From Haplomitrium mnioides (taxonomy: Eukaryota > Marchantiophyta > Haplomitriopsida > Calobryales), in assembly GCA_049999725.1 (NCBI GenBank), contig JBNGIS010008157.1:1-21349 (forward strand): a DNA stretch of 21,349 nucleotides. The letters run 5' to 3'. Positions within the stretch are counted from its first letter, which is position 1. Each line of letters starts with the position of its first letter. A program made the translations under genes and the position numbers. A model generated the notes under the pieces. It searched no databases, was not told where the DNA came from, and was given only the letters and a program-made list of their open reading frames with translations. Shown here piece by piece: positions 9,834-17,377 of the stretch.

Positions 9834-10341
9834 GTCGCAAGTTCACTTTCTAGCTTTTGTTTTCTTACCATCATGTTTTTGCATTTACATGCTATTTTTC
9901 CTTTTCCAGCCTTTTGGGTTTTGTGAACTTTTGTTTATTAGATTTTTCACCTCCAATTCTACTTGTTTTTACTTTCTGGAAAATGGCATCTCAAGGAAAT
10001 GTTTCCAGACCTGCTCAACCAAAGCCTTACAGGTGTTCGGATGTTATCAAAGCTCTCGAGCCTAAAAAACTAGACTTAGATTGGCTAGTAAACTGTGGAT
10101 CCTTGAAAGACTCGGATCAACACCTTTACCTTTTAGCTGGGGAAGGTGAGAAATTCAACTTGGGCCTTGTGGTCCAAATCACTATGATCAGAGTTGGCCA
10201 GCGAGCCAACATCAGGTTGCTTGTGCAGTCACAGGATGCGAGTACCTGTAGAAGGCAAATCGCAAACGATTTTCTTTTTACAAAATGAATGAGAGGGATA
10301 TTTTTTTCAAGCATCTTTAGATGACAAAAGAAGACGACAAG

Positions 10342-10704
10342 GTATTATTTTAAAACCCATTTTTTATTTGTTTTCCTTTTTGACTGATTCGGAAAACCTG
10401 GGAGACCATTCGCACATAGACCGGAGAGACCATGCGCGCATGGGCTTAGGAGTGCATGCACGCATAAACTCCTAGAACCTGATGCGTCTGGACTGTCCAA
10501 TCCTTTCATGGATGGACTCCCACATCCATGCCTGCTTTGACCATCAGGTCTATGCGCACACGGACTCCTAGGTCTTTGCACACTTGGACTCCTAGATCCA
10601 TGTGCACATGGACTTTCTAGTCCTTCCACGCAAGGACAACATTGTCTTTTTAATTACACTCATCATTTGTACTTGTGTTTGATCGTTTTTTGTTTTGTTT
10701 CCAG
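10342..10704 (+). repeat. intron 1 of the methyltransferase gene, filled with palindromic repeats
   Basis: Donor GTATTA and acceptor TTTGTTTCCAG bound 363 bases. From about 10390 to 10640 runs an imperfect array of 24-30 bp units such as GGACTCCTAGGTCTATGCGC. Cores include CATGCGCGCATG (10430 area) and the perfect 16-bp palindrome TCCATGTGCACATGGA (10597-10612). The same family appears in intron 2 and in the subterminal regions. Confidence 0.6.
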
Positions 10705-11336
10705 TTTACACAATTTTTGATAGATTTTGTTAATGGTTACAAAGATGCAAAGCGCATTGAACAAGATTTCATTAAGTTTGCCATCAGCATCAAAATTCTG
10801 AAGCCCAAACAGGGCGTAAATATTCAATAGCTAGTGCCGCATCTGAGCACAACTACATTTTCAATTCATGCTGCAGGCCCTTCTACATACAAAAAGAGAA
10901 AGGAGGTGGAGCTAAGTGAGGCTTTCAAAAAGAAGAAATAAGCAGTTCAAAAGAAAAAGCATGTTCCAGCTCCAGTTATTTAGGAGGAGCCAGCTTCCTC
11001 TAAATCTCTTGCAAGGTCGTCTTCTGTTGCTCTTTCATCCTCAACACCAAGTTGCTAAGTGCAAGAAACAGAGCCGGAGCTAGTTTGGGCTCCAACATCA
11101 AGAGTGAAAAAGCAATTGCACAAGGGGTTGCAAACTTTCCAAGAATGTCAACAAGTGAACCCTCAGATAGTGTTTAGGGAAGATAAAAACAAAATCAGGT
11201 AGTGTGCAATCCAGCGATGCAGAGTCCCAAAGAAACAATCACTATTTGGCTAGAAAACTTGAATCTACCTAAACTTGGAATGGGTAACTAGGGGTCTTTC
11301 CATATTAGAAGGTCGAACGAAGATTTCATTGAGCTT

Positions 11337-11640
11337 TTGGCACAGAGAATGCTCACAAATAAATATGCGCATAGTTTTTTTATCGTTGTTATTGACCCAA
11401 AGTGCAGGTTGAAGGATAAGTCAGAGTTGAACATTCGAAACCATGACAAATATCACTATGAGATTGCAGAAGACAATCTCAGTGTTGAAGAAAGGCAGCT
11501 TTTGATCACAAAATACGGAGCAAAGAATCTGGTGCTTTCACTCTGCAATTGTTATGTCTACGTGGGCCTTACACTAATAGAGACCCGTATTTTTGCAACA
11601 AATGACAACTATGACTAGAGATATAAGTTGGAGATGACCT
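11337..11640 (+). other. possible ParB-like region within the methyltransferase gene
   Basis: The open stretch includes SFFIVVIDPKCRLKD, then KYHYEIAEDNLSVEERQLLI, then CNCYVYVGLT, then ATNDNYD. This layout resembles ParB/sulfiredoxin-fold regions in which a GNH-type motif and an ALRLG.HN-like segment follow a beta-strand-rich start. ParB-like domains fused to DNA methyltransferases are known in phages and bacteria. The key GNH is not intact here (EDN), so the assignment is tentative and a profile search should decide. Confidence 0.35.
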
Positions 11641-12177
11641 CGATTCAGAAGGTCAAACATTGGCATCAAAGGTTTGTAAAGAGTGAGATGGTATAATTCC
11701 AAAAATTGAAAAGAGAGTTAGTGTTGGAAACCTTGGAGATCAAGCCCAAGTTGACACTTGAGAAGATAGACACTTCTCAAGACAAGTGGTTCTAGCTTGC
11801 ATTTCAAAGTGGTGAGCTTTGGGATCTACAATAGAGCATATTTTCAATGTGGGAGAAAAATACTGTGAAGGGTCAGAAGCTTAAGGCTAAAGGATCTGTT
11901 AGAATAGAGGACATTAAGTGGACACCTTGGAGATCCCTTCAAGATCTTCTTGACAAGGTCAAAATTTCAATCTTGAAATGTGTGGAACCTAGAGAGCTTT
12001 CAATGGATGAAATGTCTCGGGAGGCAGAGAGACATAAAGTTTTGGTAGTGATGGTGAAAAGTTTTTGTTCTAAAGTTTACTGCAGCACCTTGGACAAAGC
12101 AAGAGAGCAGTACCTTCTCCACACAAAGGAGTCGAAGATGGTTGCATTCTATTCTTGTTTCGAGAAGCTTTTGGGAG

Positions 12178-12574
12178 GTTTGTTTTTTTAATCGTACATT
12201 TATTTCTTTGGAGGTTCTATGAATTTAGGGTATAATAAAATAGGTTTTGAGTCCCTTTGCGCAAGAACTTCACAGTCTATGTGCGCATAGACTTCACAAT
12301 CCACAAATGTCTAGAATTGGAAGTCCATGCGGGTATGCACTCTCAAGTCCAAGCGAACTTGGACTATAAATTTCTTGTACGCAAGGATTGTAGAGTCTCT
12401 ACGCGCATCAACTATGAAGTCCCTGCGCGCATGGACTTCACAGTCCATTTGCTTAGGAACTTCAATGTCCTTGGTAGTTGTGAGTCCAAGGTCTTTGCTC
12501 AAATTGTCTTTCTCTCTAAATTCTTTAATTTCTTTTTTGTCTCCTCTTATTTTTTCCGTTTTTGCTGTGTGTAG
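12178..12574 (+). repeat. intron 2 of the methyltransferase gene, filled with palindromic repeats
   Basis: Donor GTTTGT and acceptor GTGTGTAG bound 397 bases. An array at about 12245-12500 carries cores such as the 20-bp near-palindrome AGTCTATGTGCGCATAGACT (12274-12293), GTCCATGCGGGTATG, CTACGCGCATC and CTGCGCGCATGGAC. The short frames on both strands here are repeat by-products. Confidence 0.6.
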
Positions 12575-13875
12575 GGGGACAAAACATTTAAACGTCAGCT
12601 TGCTAAAACATTGATGGCAGCTGCCAAAGGGAAAAAAAGATCAGGGGTTGAAGAAGCCCTTGAAGATCAAGACCAGACACCAACACTTATTTCCTACCCT
12701 CCTACTTTTTGCTTCATTGTCAAAAATCTAGAGAGTGGAAATCAAGGCAGCAAAATGATGTTGCATCCCTTCCAACTGATGGAGTTGTGAGAGACAAGGA
12801 CGAAGACTTACTATCCTATGTTGATGGTCTCAACATGGCACACTATCAAGTCTATGGAAAAGCTAACGCTTGTTAGTTGAAGGGATTTGTAAAACCTACG
12901 TGTTTCACTTTGGCAATTGCGGATATTCCTTATAGTTACAACCTTAATGAATGCAAGCATGACGATTTAGAATATTTTTCCAAAGATGACATTTTTTATA
13001 TAGTTTCATCTTTCGTGGCAATCACTACCTAAGATTTTTGGTCTTTTGCAATTATACATTTGTCGTAGCAACTTGGCATCATTGTGGATGCTCTTTTGGA
13101 GGTTTGTTGTGCCATCGACCATGACATCTAGTAAGTTGTTTTTTGATTTTTTTGGTTTTATAGTTTACCATCTTTAGTTTTCTTGCACATTGTTTTCAAG
13201 GTTTGATTTGTTTGTTTTCTTATTACAGGGACAAAAGCAACATTCACCATTCCGGTGGTCCAAGAATTCCACACACTCACGAGTATTAGACGGTAAGCTA
13301 CTAGACAAATGAAGGAAAGAGAAGCATGAGGCTCTTCAATTTGCAACCCACTCAAGCGAGTGGTCTCCTTTGGCAAATAGTGCGTAGTGTGTTTAGTTGT
13401 CCTATGGTTTCAGCCAAACTTAAACATCCAATAGATGATGCCCCTGTGAATGTATATCAAAAGCCGTAGGCTCTTTACAAAATTTTTATTGACCATTTAT
13501 CAACAGAGCAAGATTGGATCTTAGATCTTTGCTTCGGGTCCGACACAAGCCTTGTGTGTGCTTTAAAGTTGATGCAAAATTGCATCACTGTAGAATATGA
13601 TAGACGTCAATCTATCTATATTCTTCAAATAGTTTTGATGATGGCTTCCTTGCCATCCAACGTGACAGAATCACAGATAGTGCATTTGTACTATAAAGAA
13701 CATGTTCCTCGTGGTATTGCAAGTGCTACTGGTGATTCTGTTGCCATCCCTAGGACTGGAAAGTCTCGACAGGACTCTCTAGTGGCTGCAGATGCTCAGC
13801 CAGTGGATTTAGATTATACAAATCCTCTTGAAGAGGATAGAGCTATGGCATCTGGTTGATGAAATTGTTTTATAT

Positions 13876-13881
13876 AATAAA
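13876..13881 (+). terminator. polyadenylation signal of the methyltransferase gene
   Basis: A canonical AATAAA lies 16 bases after the TGA stop at 13857-13859, in an AT-rich context. Confidence 0.5.
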
Positions 13882-14668
13882 GTATTTGTTGCACAAATTT
13901 TTATTTGATTAAGTTTCAATCTTATTGCACTCCCAATCCATTTTAAGTCTATTCATCACGATTCAATTTGGTGTGCAAAATGGTTTTGAACAAAACGAAT
14001 TGGGTTTTTTTTATGAAAATTAGCAAAGAAGTCTATACTGGTATCGAAGTTCAGTTTCTTTTTTCATTTTATGTTCCTTCTTAGACGACCTTCTGCATTC
14101 TCTGCTTCCAATTACTCAACAGTCTTGGATCATTCCAACTGTTCATACGTGTATGGGCTTTAGTTATTCAAGCTCGAGTTAGTTGTAGTTGTGTCTACGT
14201 GCAAGTATCTTTCAAAAAAAGGGTGCCTAGACTTGGGCCTTAGTTGTCCATGTGCGCATAGGCTTAAGCAATCTTTTTATAAATTTTCTTCATTAATCCT
14301 CTTACGCCAACATTTTAGGGTTCTACTTCAAAAAATTTCTGCATAAAATTTGAATGTTTTTATCATTTTTCTAAATTATTGACATTATTGTTAGTTTTGA
14401 AAATATTTAACAACAAATATCATATAAATTTTTTTACATATTTTGTTTATTAATGCTCATGCTTTTGAAAGATGAAATTGTAGAAGCAATTTTGCTAAAA
14501 TACTCATAAGAAATTTGTTCTTAATACAATGTGCACTTAAAGTGAGCAATTTTGGTATGTATAATTACATTTGTTTCTACAAACGAATATTGCTAGCTTG
14601 AAAATCATGATTTTGGACGCTAAAATTACAAATTTGATTTTTGAAAGCGAAATATGAAACAAGAACCC
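13882..14668. other. right subterminal region of the transposon
   Basis: AT-rich, with no gene seen. Between about 14145 and 14270 are three diverged members of the palindromic motif family (CATACGTGTATGG, CTACGTGCAAG, CATGTGCGCATAG). The last 100 bases, read inverted, weakly resemble the start of the left subterminal region. Confidence 0.5.
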
Positions 14669-14700
14669 TATAGCGGTTCTTGGTTCAAAGTAGCAGTTGT
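14669..14700 (-). repeat. right terminal inverted repeat
   Basis: Read from 14700 on the minus strand: ACAACTGCTACTTTGAAC then CAAGAACCGCTA. It matches the left end in the core CTACTTTGAAC and in the GCTA about 20 bases further in. Differences are mainly transitions. Confidence 0.55.
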
Positions 14701-15250
14701 TCGAAGTAGAATTCACCTTTCCACCTTCACAACCGGCAAGTACTTGTAATGATTCTTAAAATGTTTTTCTAGGTTCTCAATTTGATGCTCAATAGAGATA
14801 GGAAGATATTCCAATACAACATATACTTTCTATGTGTTGAGCAATCTATGATAGAACACCTAAGCTGTGAGAAATGACTGTTTCACACAGCACCTGATAC
14901 AAACACAAATTTGGCAACCTATATGATGTGAAAGCCAAAATTTTTATTTGCACTATTGCATCTCTTGATCCAAAAGGCACGTCATTTTGGATTGCCAAAG
15001 TTTTCAAAGTTTTATCATTTGATGAAGAAAAACCTCCAAACCCGAAACAAATACGTGTTTAATGGTTTGCTTATGAGGCTGAGGATGTATTTTTTGAACA
15101 ATATTTTTTAGAAAAAAATAGCAGCAACTAATGGGAAATGCAAATCCAAGTCACATATTGATATACTTGATGTAATACAAACCACGATTTTGTTTTTTGA
15201 TTTTCTTCTTACACAAAAAAACAAGTTGAAGAAAACCACTTTAGCTACCA
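14701..15250 (+). pseudogene. C-terminal fragment of a second transposase-like gene copy
   Basis: These 550 bases are the reverse complement of 5550-6099, roughly 80-85 percent identical by eye, so they are the same gene part on the opposite strand. Readable pieces include SFWIAKVFKVLSFDEE (about 14983-15030), VFFEQYFLEK and YIDILDVIQTTIL. Trp of FWIAKV is intact here, whereas the copy at 5550-6099 has TGA at that site. Two stops (TAG after LDAQ, TAA before WF) are shared by both copies. The fragment is cut at both ends by transposon termini: the right end of the 10.8 kb element at 14700 and the left end of another at 15251. The C-terminal fold may be a small reader-like domain, which is unproven. 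Confidence 0.75.
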
Positions 15251-16126
15251 ATAGCCGCTACTTTGAACCAGGAATAGGCTACTCAAAACAAGAACTCTTT
15301 TTTTGGGGGAAAATTTGTGATTTTTCATATAAAAAACGAGGTTAATTTTAAAAAACAAAAAGTACATGAGTTTTTTGGGATTGTTTTTGGTCATTTTAGC
15401 AACCATAATAAAGCAAAAGTCAATTTCGTTATGCAAAATCAATCAATATTAGTAGTTTTTACAAAAATATTTGAAAACTCGAATTTGTTTAAAATCATAA
15501 AAATTACGGTAAGTTTTCATCAAAAAATTACATTTATCATTGATTACAATTCTAAGCACAAAAGTTTAAATACACGTTCAAAGAAACTATTTTGAATTAT
15601 GTTTGATTGTACAAACTTGAGCCGCACGTACACATGGTGCTCTTTCAAACTTTTTTGTTGGAAAAGATTACAAAACACAAGGAAAAAGCCTAAGAGGACT
15701 AGAAGTCAAGGGAATGAGTTTGCAATGGTAAACAAAAAAACAAACAAAAAGAAACATTGCATCGATTTAGGAGGTTCAATTAAAACGTCAAGAAGAAAGA
15801 AAGCTTTCAAATTAAGTTGAAAATCCATGCAAGCAAAGGTGAATGTAGACTTTCAAAAAGGTTCCAGCAATTAAAAATATTTTATAGTTCAACGAAGCAT
15901 TTACATAAACGTATCATAGTTCTGAATAAAAAAAGGTAGTAGCTAAGGAGATTGCATTAAGATTGTAAACAAGAAACGTGTTCAAGTTTTAGACTTGATT
16001 CAAGCAAACAAAGGTCTCAAGATCTACAAAAGAGTCTAGAACCTGTGTACAAACAAAGTTGTAAGCGGTTGTCTTTATATGAAGAAGCTTAAGGGTTATG
16101 CAGGAGAAGTAGAACTTTTGGAAGGC

Positions 16127-16387
16127 GTGGACTTCCGACCCAATGTCTTTGCATGCATAGGAATCCAAGCTCAACATGTGAACACTCCACTCCAAAGACT
16201 AGGCACGCTAAAGAATCTAAGCTCAACAAGTGAACACTCCACCCCAAAGTCCATGCGCGCATAGGAATCCAAACTCACCAACTGAACACTCCGTCTGAAA
16301 ATCGAGGCGCGCCTAGGAATCTGAACTCACCATCTGAACACTCCACCCCAAAGTCTATGTGTGCATAAGAATCCGAACTCACAACTA
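16127..16387 (+). repeat. 52-bp minisatellite, five units
   Basis: Four unit starts (GAACACTCC at 16180, 16232, 16284 and 16336) are spaced exactly 52 bp, preceded by one diverged unit. Cores include CATGCGCGCATAGG (16252-16265) and GAGGCGCGCCTAGG (16304 area). The homologous place in the first copy has two units. Confidence 0.8.
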
Positions 16388-16480
16388 CAACATTCTTAAA
16401 GAAAGACTGAGAAGAAACTAGGTTTTAGGTTCGGTAGAAAAGTTTTTGTACATTGTACGTTTGGCTTGCAAAGCAAAGTC

Positions 16481-16492
16481 TATGCGCGCATA
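16481..16492. repeat. perfect palindrome TATGCGCGCATA
   Basis: This is the cleanest example of the motif family that recurs across the transposon. It is embedded in AAGTCTATGCGCGCATAGGG. The equivalent place in the first copy (about 4877-4892) is decayed to CTATGTAGGTATAGGG. Confidence 0.75.
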
Positions 16493-16797
16493 GGGTTCAC
16501 ACTTCTACAATCGAGGAAACAGACTGTAAATATTCTATTTCTGTACAAAACTTTACACATGCAAAAGATTTTGACTTTTAAATCGGAATGTAAAAGTAAA
16601 AAATGGGTACAAAGCTCTTCTTCTGAGTCAAACAACGCTAAAGATTTAAATTTTTACAACAAAGTTTTCAAAAGAAAAAAAATTCAAACAACTTAGGCAG
16701 ATGCTTCAGCAAGATAACAACCTTAAAAGTGAAAAGAAAAATACTTATATTTTGGAGATGAAAATATTTCTACGAAACAAATAAAAATATTAACAAT

Positions 16798-16943
16798 TGT
16801 TGTAGAGTATGAGTCACACACAGAGAGAGAATGCTGCGCCCAACGTTCCTTCATGTAATGATCAATAGAATGATGAGAGATCGAATGCGTCTCTTATCTA
16901 TATATCCATTCTATATATAGGAGTATCACTATGTTCTATAACA
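16798..16943 (-). repeat. copia 3' LTR, 146 bp
   Basis: It is bounded by TGTTGTAGA at one end and TCTATAACA at the other, giving the inverted terminal pair TGTTRTAGA and the canonical TG...CA. A TATA-rich CTATATATAG lies inside. The length is short for a plant copia LTR but within the known range. The boundary with the polypurine tract fixes the inner end. Confidence 0.8.
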
Positions 16944-16952
16944 CTCCCCTAT
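16944..16952 (-). promoter_or_regulatory. polypurine tract
   Basis: On the minus strand ATAGGGGAG directly precedes the LTR start TGTTATAG, as expected for the plus-strand DNA priming site. Confidence 0.75.
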
Positions 16953-17377
16953 GGCTGATTCTTCTCCTGTAATCAGCCACATTTGATAGGACTAGTGTAT
17001 ATCCTATATATGTGTAGTCTCATTAAAACCCTCCTGCTTTCTTCTGAGGGAAAGAGTGCTACCACATATATAGTACTTAATAAAATGAATGAATAAAATG
17101 TATGGAGTTCATAATATGAAAACTGTATGATATGTTCTAAGTTATCAAATCATGATAAGATGATCATGTCATTGTAGGCAGGCCTCCTCGATATTTTGTT
17201 GTGCTATCTTCTGGCCCTGAATGCTTGTTGTGCTCCACAAAGTCATATATGATGTGTCCAACCTGTTTGAGTAGCTGCATTTTGACTGTAAGCAATCCTG
17301 TGGTCAGCATCAATATATATTAAGAATCATAACTCATGAATTTGAAAATATGACAGCAGGTCAGAATAATATTCAGA
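16953..17377 (-). other. copia 3' untranslated region
   Basis: The region between the RNase H stop and the polypurine tract has no gene. It contains AGTCTCATTAAAACCCTCC on the plus strand, a phrase of a type I recall from plant copia 3' regions. Confidence 0.6.

Larger units (their letters stand above)
9549..9982. promoter_or_regulatory. divergent promoter between transposase-like and methyltransferase genes
   Basis: The 434 bp separate the two start codons. Each direction has its own TATA box at a plausible distance: TATATAAAAG on the minus strand (9699-9708) and TATAAAAG on the plus strand (9798-9805). Both ATGs have good plant context (CAATGGCT and AAAATGGCAT). A perfect inverted repeat sits at the expected plus-strand transcription start. 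Small open frames in this region (9696-9926, 9814-10065) overlap the leader and look incidental. Confidence 0.6.
9983..13859 (+). pseudogene. decayed amino-DNA methyltransferase gene with long N-terminal extension
   Basis: The model has four exons: 9983-10341, 10705-12177, 12575-13130 and 13229-13859, with GT-AG introns (best donor GTAAGT at 13131). About 1000 codons result. Exon 3 carries motif IV DIPY (12922-12933) in the context LAIADIPYSYN, fitting the amino-methyltransferase consensus (D/N/S)(P/I)P(Y/F/W). Exon 4 carries motif X-like QKP (13458-13466), then SAM-binding motif I, DWILDLCFGSDTSL (13512-13553), and NCITVEYDRRQ. The order IV, X, I is that of beta-class N6-adenine/N4-cytosine enzymes. 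Motif I has lost a glycine (GSD, expected GSG). Exon 2 has a Lys-rich linker and a possible ParB-like region. About 17 in-frame TAG/TAA codons and at least three frameshifts (near 10285, 11200, 12700-12780) disable it. The likely role was methylation of element or host DNA, which is inference. Confidence 0.72.
3861..14700. mobile_element. DNA transposon with divergent transposase-like and DNA methyltransferase genes
   Basis: Boundaries come from three observations. The sequence ATAGCCACTACTTTGAAC at 3861 recurs, inverted and diverged, at 14700. The same terminus recurs in direct orientation at 15251, at the start of another copy. Homology to an unrelated-orientation transposase fragment starts exactly at 14701. 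Inside are a minus-strand transposase-like pseudogene (9548-5395) and a plus-strand methyltransferase pseudogene (9983-13859) diverging from a shared promoter, plus subterminal palindromic repeats. The flanks TTGAAA (3855-3860) and TCGAAG (14701-14706) could be a decayed 6-bp target duplication. Extent and single-element status are my inference. All genes carry stops and frameshifts, so it is not autonomous today. Confidence 0.65.
15251..16797 (+). mobile_element. left end of a third copy of the same transposon family
   Basis: It starts with the terminus ATAGCCGCTACTTTGAACC and follows 3861-5210 in the same orientation to 16797, where the copia LTR begins. It is inserted in the TTLAT codons of the transposase-like fragment. 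The open frames here (15245-15442, 15317-15595, 15599-15820, 16079-16264) have no family resemblance and equivalents in the first copy are not conserved, so I take them as non-coding. Confidence 0.7.

Noticed and set aside
10390-12500. CRISPR-like arrays
   Set aside because: Units are degenerate, spacing varies, there are no unique spacers between constant repeats, and the context is eukaryotic introns.
10318-13469. Reassignment of TAG/TAA to glutamine, as in some green algae
   Set aside because: The genes also carry frameshifts and a damaged SAM loop, and the transposase-like copy has TGA at a conserved Trp. The copia pol appears to end naturally at TAA. C-to-T decay explains the pattern more simply.
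3861-16797. The direct repeats 3861-5210 and 15251-16797 as LTRs of one giant retrotransposon
   Set aside because: They lack TG...CA ends, no primer-binding site or polypurine tract adjoins them, the interior has no gag or pol, and inverted copies of the terminus and of the transposase end fit nested DNA transposons better.
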